Part shown: positions 1 to 10,364 of the stretch, in pieces
Layout of the letters: each line of letters opens with the position of its first letter
Numbering within the stretch: position 1 is the first letter of the stretch
From: Amphimedon queenslandica
Taxonomy: Eukaryota; Porifera; Demospongiae; Haplosclerida; Niphatidae
Assembly: GCF_000090795.2 (NCBI RefSeq)
Contig: NW_003546413.1
Coordinates: 75,927-139,926 of the forward strand
Reading direction: 5' to 3'
DNA: 64,000 nucleotides
Made by a program: the position numbers and the translations under genes
The notes under the pieces: model-generated
What the model was told of the DNA's origin: nothing
The model's database searches: none
What the model saw: the letters and a program-made list of their open reading frames with translations, nothing else

Positions 1-99
1 TCATGCAGTCATTCCCGCCTACATGGAGACTAATGATACTGAAACTAGCCAAAGTTAGGAACTTGACATAACCGGCTTTTTATTTTTCATTTTTTATAG

Positions 100-376
100 T
101 CAGTGAGGAAGAATGTCCTATGACTGACAAGTGTAGTGATGCTATTGCCAAAGAGGTAGGCATGAAATATGAATCCTTCTCACAATCCACTACCTAGTAC
201 ATTACAAGGTCACTACTCCAGTACAGAAAGTTTCTAGTGCAAAGAAGCGGAAGTCACTTCTCAAGAAACTTCGCAAAAGCACTACCCCTCCCATGAAGTT
301 AAAGTTCTCTCCAAGAATTTTAAGGAGTGCTACAAAGAAAAAGTTGCTGGCCAGTTCAGCTAGACTCAAAAATTGA
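100..376 (+). CDS. 3' end of an unidentified gene (last two exons visible)
   Basis: Two exons are supported. Exon 100-155 follows a T-rich acceptor and ends in phase 0 at a GTAGGC donor. Exon 209-376 starts after ATTACAAG and ends in TGA at 374-376. Reading through the 53-nt gap hits a stop, so splicing is needed. The final exon encodes a very basic tail rich in Lys, Arg and Ser (for example KKRKSLLKKLRKS and SPRILRSATKKK), which suggests nuclear or nucleic-acid binding. An AATAAA-type signal lies at about 436. Upstream exons are outside the window and I do not recognise the family. Confidence 0.55.
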
Positions 377-526
377 TGTCAACACATTTCTAATTATTAT
401 TTGTTATTATATATAATAATTCTTATTATAATATATAATAAAAGTAAATGACCACTCTGTTGCTAGAATACAACTATACATTGTTTGTGAGTTTAGTGCA
501 TTTAATTGTCATGTTGTGTGTAAATT

Positions 527-1787
527 TCAGCTTGTATGTATTCCTCCATATTGAACCTCACAATAAAGGTGGTCTTCATCTTCCCCTTCTCCTGCAAAAA
601 GGAAGAAATTGTTTATAATGGAAGCAGCTATGTGTAAACAATGATCATTGGCATAATTATGGCTTCCTTATAAGGCATTTTTATGCATTAAGTGTATTCT
701 ATAATACCTGGTGTTCCACAGCAAGTCTTTTTGTTTACTTGCCCAGGAAATCGAGCTGGAAGATATCTCGTATGCATATTTATCTTTGTGTATTCGCTTT
801 TAGGAACATTGCAAAGTGTGAGCTTCATGTAGCCACCTTCGTTGTCTCCATTCTCCACTGGAGTTTGGAGCCTGGCTCTTTCATCAGGTGCTGGTCCCAG
901 CTCTTCGTATATTGCTTCGTCATCTAGTTCATTGTCTTGTGGCTTTGTTTTTGTTTTTAAAAATGGTGAAACGTCTACAAATCCGCTGTCATTCATGCTT
1001 GAGACAGACACTGTTCTGTCCCTTGGCTCAATATCGTCATAATGATCGTGACGTGTGCTGGGTGGTCTGGTGGTGCACTCTTTAGTTAAGCCTGGCAGTG
1101 GGATGGGAGCTAAATGCCTTTTACCTACACATCAATCGAAGATGATAACATCATTTTTATAAATTGAGCTATAAACTTACATTCTTCTGTCATTCTCTCC
1201 TGGTACATTTCTTTCTCCTTTTTTGCTAGAGAATTCAGAGAATGTAGGGATCCTGATGAATTTAATGCTGGTTCTTCATCGGAGCTGGAGCCATCAGACT
1301 CAGACTTCAGTGTTTTCTGAATCAATGTAAGTGACTGGCTTGCCTTGCTGCAACAATCAATCGCTGACTGAAAGTTGATAGCATTAGTAGAAGAGATGTG
1401 ATGGAAGTTTTTCTTTAAGAGGCGTATGCGATGTGTTGCATATTCTATCTGCATTTTTGAGAGTGCCAACTCAACGTGGAGCGTTTGGAGATGATCAGAG
1501 ATGTTAGCAGGATTCTGGGGGTTCTTCTTCTTTTTCATGGTTTTTATCGCCTTCTTTACTTTGCCAGCGAGGTCATGTCTGTTCACTGTCTCTAGTACCT
1601 TTGCTAGTGATTCTGGATTGTCCTGGTAGATTTTTTGTTCTACTTCCAACTGCATAAGGACTTCAATGGGACGTGCCTTCAGAAACTTTTCTGGCAAGTT
1701 ATTTATGTAAGCAATATCATGGCTCTCGTCTGGCCTCAGGCTTTGAGAAACGGTAAACACTACTTCTCGAAATTGTTCTCCGTTCAT
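527..1787 (-). CDS. DED-like adaptor with ITAM-like and other Tyr motifs (adaptor A)
   Basis: Three exons (1787-1181, 1124-708, 591-527) join with exact phase-1 closure to 362 codons plus stop. Residues 1 to about 85 resemble a death effector domain: alternating amphipathic helices ending in RHDLAGKV, which matches the RxDL signature of FADD and caspase-8 DEDs. A helical, probably coiled-coil region follows, then an acidic Ser-rich linker. The last third has a short Pro-rich stretch and Tyr motifs YDDI, YEEL, YMKL, YTKI and YCEV. YMKL-x9-YTKI with Glu at -3 fits the ITAM consensus D/E-x2-Y-x2-I/L-x6-12-Y-x2-I/L. No transmembrane segment is visible, so it is probably cytoplasmic. It is the first of three similar genes in tandem on this strand. 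The DED call is from pattern only; another death-fold class is possible. Confidence 0.75.
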
Positions 1788-2042
1788 ACTTTCTCTTCAG
1801 ACTACTACCTCTTTTACTTCGTTAAAATGTCTTGATCCAGTGGCCTTTTATCGAGCCTTTTATACTGTTTTGGTTAGCATTAGTCATGATGTAATAACTC
1901 ATCATTGGGTTATCCGCCCACGCAATACTGGTGGTATACAGGTGGTACGCGGTATACAGGTATACAGGTGGCTTGAGCCGCCCACTCAAACTGACTATAA
2001 AGTGTTCACAACACAAAACAAACACAGCAACAAACTAAACTA

Positions 2043-3421
2043 CTATAAATTATGGGGTATAGAGTAAATGCCCTCTTCTTCCTCTTGCACAGAAACTAGT
2101 GACTGATACTCTGAAATACAACCAATAAAATCAAGCTAATATACACTATTTTAAAACAAACCTGACTTCTGTTTGGTTTCAGGCTCAGGCCAATCTCCCC
2201 TATAACCACTATCAGAAAAAGAAGCACTGGTACGATAGCTAGAGACTACAGGGATAGCATAATGATCTTCAGTATTCTCTTCTTTCTTCCCCTGATGTGT
2301 CCTAACTGGTTTTGGTCTTGTAGGAGGAGGAGGAGAAGGCTTTGCTCCTGTTACTGGACTGTTCTCCTTTGACTTTAGATTCAATACTTAAAAGGGAAAA
2401 ATATATTTAGTGAATGCATGCATATAATCTAGTAATACCTCTAGCTGGTGGCAGCAAAGGTACTTTTGGTGACTTGTTGCCACTGCTAATATCATCACTG
2501 GAATGAAGCTTTACTTGATTGCTGGTTGGTTTTGGTGGTTTAGCTGGTGTCATTGGAGGAGGAGGCTTCACAGTTGCATCTCTTCTTTCTCCTTGAGGTG
2601 TTCTAACTCTTGGAGTTGGAGAATTTGATTGTAAGACTTGTGGATGATGTCCAAAAGTCCCTGACCTCTCCATTTGTTGTGGGGGTCCTGAAGATTTCCT
2701 TGGTGTCTGCTGCAATTGTCGTCCAACATTCTCATAGATTGCCTCTTGTTCTTGCTGTGGTATTACTGTATCACTATCCTGGGACACTAGAATGGGATGA
2801 GGTATAGATTCTTCCACAGGTTGCATAGGAAGATCTATGATAAAAACAATATTGGGGGTAATCTGATACTTCATGCAGTATCTCCTTACTTGGCATTATT
2901 AGATCTTTTTTCATTTCATGCAAAGAAGCCACAGCTCCTTTTAGGTTTCCAAAGATGGTTTCAAAATGCTCTGATATTTGTTTCTTCATGTGTGGCTTAC
3001 GATGAAGACAAATCTTCTGGAGTTGCTCTGAGCTTGCTTGGCCTAACTCAATCTGCTTTACAGCAATGTCAAGTGTTGGAGCCAAGTCCACACTTTCATA
3101 AAGCTCTTTCAGTGGAAGCATCACAGACGATTTTCGTGGCTTTGCTTTTTTGCATTCTTCAATCTTAGGTGTAAAGTCATTTATGAGGTCACTCCTTTCA
3201 AGGAACTCTGCTATATCAAGCAGCCCTTCTGGATTGGCAACATTGAAAACCCCTGTCATTTTTAAGGCCACCATCACTTGAATAGTTGACAAGTTGTAGT
3301 AATGAGGAGGGAGCTCATAAGCATGCACCAGCCTTTCCTTTTCATTCTCCAACAGCTCAAGAGCAAACCTATCAACTAGTTTGTTGAACTGAAGTTCGTG
3401 TTCTTTTCTCGATCTTGACAT
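2043..3421 (-). CDS. DED-like, Pro-rich phosphotyrosine adaptor (adaptor B)
   Basis: Four exons (3421-2890, 2834-2439, 2386-2162, 2110-2043) close in phase 1 at every junction and give 406 codons plus stop. The N-terminal 110 residues form a death-effector-like helical domain with ERSDLINDF, an RxDL-type motif. A helical segment follows to about residue 175. The rest is disordered and Pro-rich (KPPPPMTPAKPPKP, PSPPPPTRPKPVR), typical of SH3 ligands. Tyr motifs include YENV (Grb2-SH2-like YxN), YAIP and YSIP (YxxP, Crk/Nck-like) and YQSL. I chose the ATG at 3421 because the domain begins there. An in-frame ATG at 3514 would add 31 residues. Organisation is parallel to its neighbours A and C, so all three are likely duplicates. 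Confidence 0.75.
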
Positions 3422-3648
3422 TATAGAAGTTATGAGCTGAACTCTCTTTACAAAAAATATATATATCCTTTGCAGTTTCCTTGTTGTCCTCCTTAATGTA
3501 TATTGTTCTCTCATTCATAAATACCATTTCCAACAATAAATATCATTAATATGCATATCCTAAACAAGTGAAACTTGTAAACAGGTTAGTGAATAATGAT
3601 ACTATTTTTTAAATAAATTTGTAGCAGCAAAAAATAAAAAGAGAGCCC

Positions 3649-5765
3649 TTAGTGTCTCATTTGCATTAATTGACTTCTTGATAGACTATTAGAAGGTCCA
3701 ACTGAATCATATTCTTCTGCAGGGAAATTTTCTTCATCTTCATCATCTTCAGTAGGAAATCTTCTAAATAATTCCATATCTGTTTCTTCATCAGAGTCAC
3801 CAGAAGTTTCGCCGCCTGGTTGTGGCATAACTGGCACGCCATTTGATACAGTGACATTAACATAGCTGGAATCTATGGCAAAAAATAAGGCATGCAACAT
3901 AAAATTTGCTGAGAATTTATAACTTTACTTTTACTACTGTTGTTTGTCATGTCCACATAGCTTTCACAACGGTCCATTCTGCTCCGTCTCAAACGTTCGT
4001 AATCATCAGTTTTAAGTTCTAAGGAATGCGGAGCATCAAAGGATGATTTTTCAAAATTGTCTCTTCTGCTAAAAAATGGGTTTTGTCTATTGTGAAAGTC
4101 TTGCTCTTCCACGACCTGCATTTGAAACTGTTGCTGCTTTAGGACAGAAAACTGTTTTTGTTGGACAAAAGGATTTTGTTGCTCAATTATGACTCGTCCT
4201 CTTTCGTTTGGTGTGTCTATAGGCCCTCGCTCAAAAGGGTTTGTTGAAGAGGTTGGATTTGGATAGGAATGTGAACTAATTTCCCGAGGGCTATTTAGTA
4301 TGTCATCATACAACATAACAGGTTGTGGTATATCGGGTAACGGCCTGCTTTCAATCATTTTTTCCTGTTGTAGTGCCATTTTCCTCCTTTGCTCTTCTGC
4401 CATCAATCGATCAAATGCTTCCCTATCATTAAAAGTCCTTGACATTCGTATTCTAGGTTCTCCTAATTGAACCATCACTTTCCTCTCGTCTATTTTATTG
4501 GCCACTCGCTCAATAACTCGTGGAGAATTTGAAGGCTTGGGAGGAAGAGGAGGCAAAGGAGAGGGTGGTCCCTTTCTCCAACTCTCTTCAAATCGGCTCT
4601 GAGGTGGTAACATAGCTTGCGTTGTGTGTGCCTGTTCTATCTGTCTTCTTCTGAGAGGATCAGAACCAGTAGATAGGGGTTGTATCAAGGGATGAGGTGG
4701 CCCTTCTTCATTATTCACTTTCCTTTTAGCTATACAATGAAGAAACAAGTAAAATATTGCATCTAGTAATTCCCCCAGTTCTAATTTACACTTGTTTATA
4801 CTATGTTTGTATACAGAGGAGCTCCACCCAATAGGACACAGTCTATAAACACACGTATTCAAATATGGTTTATATTTACCATAATTATTGCTAGCCTCTA
4901 TAATTTATAAGGGAAACACTGCTTGTCAAAACTTCCAAAATTTTAATAAGGCAGACTGAGCTGAGCAATTCATACACTCAAGAATTTGTAGTCATGCAAT
5001 AGCTGGAAATTTTTGAGGGGAGAGAGGAAAATTTGACAGATTGTTATTAAGAAATTTCTGGCCATCATGTGCATTAATGGTTCAAAATGGTGAATTTTAT
5101 TTCGATAATAAATGGCTAATAAAAATGGCAAATTTGTAAAAATTTTCCCTCTCCAAAATTACCAGCTACATGTATGGTATAAAAAAACAGAGCCAGAAAA
5201 GCCATAACTTACAGCTGCAACAGAAATCAGTGCTATTGTCAAGTCCTCTCTCCAAGGTTATTTGAAGATTTGCGAGATCTTTCATAGTGTCGCCAACATC
5301 TTTCACAAGGTCAGTAATAACTGGAATGGTTTTAATGAATTTTTCCGTTTTGTCTGCTACTGCTGCTCTAGTCTGTAGCACAGATTGGGCAAGTTGGAGG
5401 TCACTATAGAAGTAACGACCAGCTCTCTCAACGTTTCTTAAAATCTGCTCCAGGTCTGCATTCAAGTGCAATTCATTACAGCCTCTATAACGAAAGGAAT
5501 TAGACTTCTTTAATTTCATGATCCTCTTGATTTTCTTGTGCGTGTCCTTCATTCCTAACCAAAAAGGAAGCTCGAGCAGTCCAACAGGTGACTGTGGAGA
5601 AAAGACATCGATTAGCTCCAAGGCACGTACAGTCCTCTCCGGCGGCAAGGTGGTGTATATTTCCGGAAGTTTATACATCTTTTGGAGCTTCTCCAAAGCA
5701 TCAGCATTCTGAGCAAGAGAGTCTATGAACTCATCCCTCGCGAGAAAGTAGCCATTGGATGCCAT
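3649..5765 (-). CDS. DED-like docking protein with YxxM and YxN motifs (adaptor C)
   Basis: Three exons (5765-5213, 4729-3929, 3872-3649) close in phase 1 and give 525 codons plus stop. The first exon holds a death-effector-like domain (residues 5-90), but its helix-6 region reads MKDTHKKI and lacks the RxDL motif of A and B. A long helical segment follows. The middle exon is disordered, with a PPLPPLPPKP stretch and a Gln-rich part. Docking motifs are YDDI, YVDM (fits the PI3K p85 SH2 preference YxxM), YVNV (fits Grb2 YxN) and YDSV, with an acidic stretch before the end. Three adjacent donors for the last intron (3937, 3934, 3928) are all phase 1, so I cannot fix the exact residue count there. 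It faces the + strand gene at 5919 across 153 bp. Confidence 0.75.
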
Positions 5766-5918
5766 CCCTTTTAGGTTATTTTGCAGACGCGACCAGCCCC
5801 ACCCAAAATATACGGAAATAAGCGGTTTGGTGTGCAGCCGTATAAATTTCTTTATAAATCTATGATAAATCTGGGCACCGCATCTCGAATGCATAATTTC
5901 TCGCCTGAGCGAAAGTGA
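5766..5918. promoter_or_regulatory. Shared head-to-head promoter region
   Basis: The 153 bp between the ATG of adaptor C (minus) and the ATG at 5919 (plus) must contain both transcription starts. No clear TATA box is visible. Confidence 0.45.
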
Positions 5919-6365
5919 ATGGGTTGTATTCTGGATACTGCTGTTCATCATCAAAACGACACTACCTTCAAGACATCAACTTTTACAGAGATTTACAAAG
6001 AAGGAGTCTCCGGATACATCAGTGAGAGTCCAACAGGATTATTATACATTCAAAATGAGAATCTGTATTTCTCCGAGTCACGGCAACCTCTACCTTGCAC
6101 AGCTACTTTCAAAAAATTGAGGCAATATCCACTACAAGACATTATAAGTATAGACATTATAAATTCCACTCTGAGATGCAGCGATGGATTTAAACTTGAA
6201 GCTCCTGTACTCAAGATATGCACAATAAATGCAACTTTACTTGCTTCAGGAGAAAATGAAGATAACTCAATGCAAGAATTCTCACTAGCACTCCAAGACT
6301 TGCAAGGCAGTCATTTTAGCCACCCTCCACCATTCTACAGCAATGAATCAAGCAGTTTACTGTAA
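5919..6365 (+). CDS. Hypothetical MGC-type small protein
   Basis: A single 148-codon open frame starts with MGC, a context compatible with N-myristoylation and adjacent palmitoylation. The body is mixed hydrophobic/polar with a likely beta-rich core (residues 35-95, including GLLYIQNENLYFSES and YPLQDIISIDI) and a short helix near residues 115-125. This could be a PH/PTB/GRAM-like fold, but I see no decisive signature. No intron is needed and it ends in TAA at 6363-6365. It is divergently paired with adaptor C, so co-regulation with the adaptor cluster is possible. Confidence 0.55.
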   Translation: MGCILDTAVHHQNDTTFKTSTFTEIYKEGVSGYISESPTGLLYIQNENLYFSESRQPLPCTATFKKLRQYPLQDIISIDIINSTLRCSDGFKLEAPVLKICTINATLLASGENEDNSMQEFSLALQDLQGSHFSHPPPFYSNESSSLL

Positions 6366-6496
6366 AATGACAACCATTGATATTGTAATAAGAATATACT
6401 GAATCAGTTATGTGCATGTCATGAATCATTAATTCTAAATTATTATTTGAACATACTATAAGTAACTCAATGAAGTGTGTCTATCTATAGTTGCGG

Positions 6497-7229
6497 TCAA
6501 CTTGGAAGGAAATCAAGTAATTCGTCATCATCTTCAAACTCAGGCTCACTATCGCTTCCTTCACCTTGATCACCACTTTCACTGTTGCATTCAGACGAGT
6601 CGTAAGCAACATCTGCATCCCTCAATAAAGATGTGCCTATCATGAAAAGTTGCAGTGAATGTGTTATTTGTCTGAATATTACAAGCTCTGATTAAGAGCC
6701 ACACTAAAGTATTAAAACTTAATTACTGGGATTGCAAATCTTGTGCTTTCAATGAATGTTACACATGAATATACTGACAATAATAAGGACCAATTAATTT
6801 TAGGCAAAAGAATGCAGTTCAACCCATACATGTACAACTTAATGAGCATAGTTGAGTCACTCAAGCCACACTAATCACAAACACTGTAGCTTACTTTTCT
6901 GCTTTGTTCTCATCTCTTCCTCATCACTGCTGCTACTGTCTTTCCACCTGTCGTGGTCCACCCCGACAAAAGATGGTCGAACTTTACATGATGTTAAGCG
7001 AGGCCAATAACACAACCGAGACTTTGTAAGCTTAATAATAACACCAGAGCCATCTTGTTTAGAATGAACCTGTTCAAGACAATTGTTTACCTTCTGTTAG
7101 GCTGTTCCAATAATAACCCAATTATTGTGTAGTGTGTGTAGAGGAAGGCATCCATAATTGAATAGTACCTGGTCTATGTTGTCAAATAGCTCCAAACTAA
7201 ACTTGTATTGTTTATCTTCCACATTGCAG
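6497..7229 (-). CDS. PTGES3: p23/PTGES3-like Hsp90 co-chaperone (CS domain), first exon not found
   Basis: Three exons are clear: 7229-7169, 7069-6895 and 6636-6497, all phase-consistent, ending in TGA at 6499-6497. They encode the second half of a CS domain with the family signature WPRLT, followed by VGVDHDRWKD (human p23 has a matching VDFNNWKDW-type segment) and a long acidic Ser/Asp/Glu tail ending LLDFLPS. p23 binds the ATP-bound N-terminal domain of Hsp90 and stabilises client complexes in the cytosol. The first visible exon begins in phase 2 within the beta strand that normally reads FSC. The N-terminal 35-40 residues are therefore on an exon I could not locate in the repeat-rich DNA upstream. 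Confidence 0.85.
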
Positions 7230-8328
7230 CTACAAAAGAAAGTTTGTATTAGCCAGGAATGGGGTAATATATGATAGTAATGGACTAATGGTATAAATAT
7301 AATAGAGATGAAGTAATAGTAAGAGTAAATACATGAAAAGTAACATTATACACAAAGAAATAGTTAATTAATAACAACTTAAGCCTGAACACAAAATGCA
7401 CCAGTCGTTTATGTGACACTATTTTTATTTATTACATTTTGTGTACATGTACATTTTGTTTCTGTCACTGTACATGTATTATAATAATAAGATTACATTT
7501 TAGCAAGAAACGGTGTTGCCCATACACGTGTTGGCAACACCATAGGCAACATGTTAACAGTAACATTTGTGTTTACTTTGATTTCGTAAGCAACATGTTG
7601 CCAAGAATAAAAAGTTGGCAACATGTTGCTTACAAGATCAAAGCAAATGTTGCTAGCAACACGTTCCCTCTAGTATACCATAATAGCTCAAAATTTTTGT
7701 GGCTTCAAATTTTCATGGATTTCAGGTTTTTTAAAATTCACGAAAATAAAATCCGCAAAAATCGATTTAATACTGCTCAAGATGGCCAAAAGTATAAAAC
7801 CACAAAATTGATTTTTGGACGGATCAATAAAATATTCTACTATACGGCATGTTGGGTTTGAGGAATGGTGGGAAATAGCCAATGACAAATTGTATTTTTA
7901 CATCATAGTAATAGTAATAATATTATTTTTAGTGTCTAGCTACAAATGACCTACATAGTTCAGTCACAATACTGAGTATTGGTACTAATATCATTGAATG
8001 AAGGAAGTGAGGGCATATGCTATACAGTGTGTTCACATGTTCCAAGAAACTGATGTAAATAAACAATGATGACATATTTGGGTCATAAGAGCTACACCCA
8101 GCAATCTATATGGATGTAGGTAGGTAGACCCAACACAGCTTTATGAGTAATAACAAAGACTGTAATGGTAATATTAACAGGCAATACAATACCTATAGAA
8201 ATTAGGATTTCTAGAAGTAGTACATAAGCTACTCTATAATATAATGAGTGCATTGGATATTATTTTATTGACAGATTCCTTCGGGTAGTGGGTGCATATA
8301 CAACCCCTAGTCCCAATTTCTAAAAACT
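7230..8328. other. Repeat-rich non-coding stretch upstream of p23
   Basis: No convincing exon. It holds inverted and direct copies of AACATGTTGC/GTTGGCAACA-type words at 7510-7675 and a MITE-like block at 7677-7851. It may be the first p23 intron. The ORF-like stretch at 7439-7861 is low-complexity and not supported. Confidence 0.5.
7677..7851. repeat. Possible decayed MITE (TACCATAATAGC...CTATACGGCA)
   Basis: The ends resemble the TACCGTATAGC family seen elsewhere in this window, but the inverted termini are poorly matched. Confidence 0.35.
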
Positions 8329-8841
8329 GTTTCAAAAATGGCTCCGAAATCACCCCAACTTTTTATTACATTTTGATACATATTGATGTCCTTATGCTAT
8401 GTACAAAGTTTGAGCTAATTCCGACTTCAATTCTTTGAGTTATGACCATTAAAAGAAAACTCAAAATCTCTGAAAAATACCCTGTACTATAGCCCATGCT
8501 TTTTTCCAAAAAATGGCTCCGAAATCACCCCAACTTTTTATTACATTTTCTGATACATATTGATGTCCTTATGCTATGTACAAAGTTTGAGCTAATTCCG
8601 ACTTCAATTCTTTGAGTTATGACCATTAAAAGAAAACTCAAAATCTCTGAAAAATACCCTGTACTATAGCCCATGCTTTTTTCCAAAAAATGGCTCCGAA
8701 ATCACCCCAACTTTTTATTACATTTTCTGATACATATTGATGTCCTTATGCTATGTACAAAGTTTGAGCTAATTCCGACTTCAATTCTTTGAGTTATGAC
8801 CATTAAAAGAAAACTCAAAATCTCTGAAAAATACACTGTAC
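8329..8841 (+). repeat. Satellite array, three units of about 175-177 bp
   Basis: Unit starts (GCTCCGAAATCACCCC) fall at 8341, 8516 and 8693. Each unit ends with ACCCTGTACTATAGCCCATGC. Copies within this array are almost identical. Related arrays occur at 9254-9430, 11679-11985, 38219-39290, 50560-51900 and 62750-63440. Confidence 0.9.
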
Positions 8842-8845
8842 TATA

Positions 8846-9249
8846 GACCACCCTAGGCGAGAATTGAATGCGTAGGAAGATTATTAGAAATTTTTACGGT
8901 TGTAAGGCGTGGTTTAGGATGGAATAAATTCCGGCCGCCATTTTGGTTGGCAACTTTCAATGGAGAACAAACGGGCCGACAAAAAAACAAACCTGTATTA
9001 AGATTTCTGGACCAAATTTGACCAAATCCTTGACAGGAGAAGCTTAGAGGCAGCTGTTCTTTCTTATAGCAAGCGCTTTTTAACTATTGACAGAGCTACA
9101 GCAGGTAAGTGAGGCATTTTCTTCATGCCTCCATTGACTTCCATAATAAACTTGCCAACCAAAATGGCGGCCAATTATGATGTGTGGGCAGGTACCGTAT
9201 ATAAAATTAATGAAATTCATAAATTTTCCAATTCACGCCTAGGGTGGTC
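8846..9249. mobile_element. 404-bp TIR element inserted in the satellite, 4-bp TATA duplication
   Basis: The ends are perfect inverted repeats GACCACCCTAGGCG, with similarity extending to about 23 bp. TATA flanks both sides (8842-8845 and 9250-9253), and one copy plus the flanks restores the satellite unit. A second inverted repeat (GCCGCCATTTTGGTTGGCAA) lies at about 8935 and 9147. An exon-like stretch ending in GTAAGT sits between, but its ATG frame is broken by a stop at about 8999. Confidence 0.8.
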
Positions 9250-9253
9250 TATA

Positions 9254-9430
9254 GCCCATGCTTTTTTTCCAAAAAATGGCTCTAAAATCACCCCAACTTT
9301 TTATTACATTTTCTGATACATATTGATATCCTTATGCTATGTACAAAGTTTGAGCTAATTCCGACTTCAATTCTTTGAGTTATGACCATTAAAAGAAAAC
9401 TCCAAATCTCTGAAAAATACCCTGTACAGC
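9254..9430 (+). repeat. One satellite unit between two insertions
   Basis: Same unit as at 8329, resuming exactly after the TIR element and cut at the left end of the Rep-bearing element. Confidence 0.85.
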
Positions 9431-9596
9431 GCGCACGTGATCAACAAAATCAAAAATTAATTTTTAAAAATTTTATTTTATGGTTGGTGGTGGTTTTTAT
9501 TTATTACTAAGAATATTTAATGCTGACAGATGGTGTTTGCCAAGTTTATTTTAAGAAATAAAATCATGAGTATGATTTTAAAGAGTCAGCCAATTA

Positions 9597-9605
9597 GTAT
9601 ATAAG
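9597..9605 (+). promoter_or_regulatory. TATA box of the Rep-bearing element
   Basis: TATATAAGG lies about 35 bp upstream of the ATG at 9637, suitable for driving a transcript over both ORFs. Confidence 0.6.
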
Positions 9606-9636
9606 GAGAGAGTAAACTCATAATCTGCAATCCAGA

Positions 9637-10173
9637 ATGAGTGGAGTGCCAGCAGGTTCAGTAGGAGCAGTTCTTTCGGGTCTAGGTGGTCCAGGAGGGG
9701 GGACAACCTTCAAGGACAATATAGGTGGGTGGATAGATTGTCCTGGACAGGTTCCAAAACTGGACTTTACCTTTGTCCTGGGTATGGTGGAAGTCAAGAA
9801 AGGAGGTTGGCCAGAATTCTTGACTCTCAATGCAGGAACTGACACAGAAACAGCAGTAACAACAGGGATAAAGTTGTCTGATATGACAGAGCAGATCAAT
9901 CCAGCTACTCTGTTTCAGACTTATAAGTTCACAAGTGTTGAAGCAATCACAATATTCGATTGCAATTCATCCCCAAAAATATTTGTAAATTTATTGATGA
10001 GTCCATGGGTGAGAAAGGAATGTCCTGCTTTTAAGCAGACGTTCCTTCCATGCAGGTACACAAATGAAAATTGCATATTTCAATGCATTAACAGAGGACT
10101 ACCAGTTCTCTCTTGTGTTTGTGACAGTCCATCCTGTGTTGACTGTAAAAGATGGCAATGGTGCCAATTATAA
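9637..10173 (+). CDS. Upstream ORF of the Rep-bearing element, function unknown
   Basis: A 178-codon frame begins with a Gly-rich N terminus and continues in a beta-rich-looking sequence. Near 10055-10064 a second + frame opens and stays protein-like to about 10360, so the gene is either frameshifted or spliced. GTGAGA at 10010 and CCATGCAG at 10055 look like intron borders, but the phases do not close. By position it could be the second protein (for example capsid-type) of a CRESS-like genome, but no signature proves that. The frames are described only as they stand. Confidence 0.5.
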   Translation: MSGVPAGSVGAVLSGLGGPGGGTTFKDNIGGWIDCPGQVPKLDFTFVLGMVEVKKGGWPEFLTLNAGTDTETAVTTGIKLSDMTEQINPATLFQTYKFTSVEAITIFDCNSSPKIFVNLLMSPWVRKECPAFKQTFLPCRYTNENCIFQCINRGLPVLSCVCDSPSCVDCKRWQWCQL

Positions 10174-10364
10174 CAATGCTCAAATGGGCATATTTAATGA
10201 GGATGGTAATACAGATGACACAAAATGGTGGTGTTGCTTTTATGGTGCAGAATGTGCCAATACATTAGCAACTAATGTTACCATTGACATGTTTACCATT
10301 CTTAGGGTTGGAATGCAGTTTGAAGGAGCAAGATGGAGCAGCAAGCCCATTGTCTCGTCGGTCA

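Noticed and set aside
8329-8841. CRISPR-like array
   Set aside because: Repeats are whole 175-bp tandem units with no short-repeat/unique-spacer alternation, and the surrounding genome is eukaryotic.
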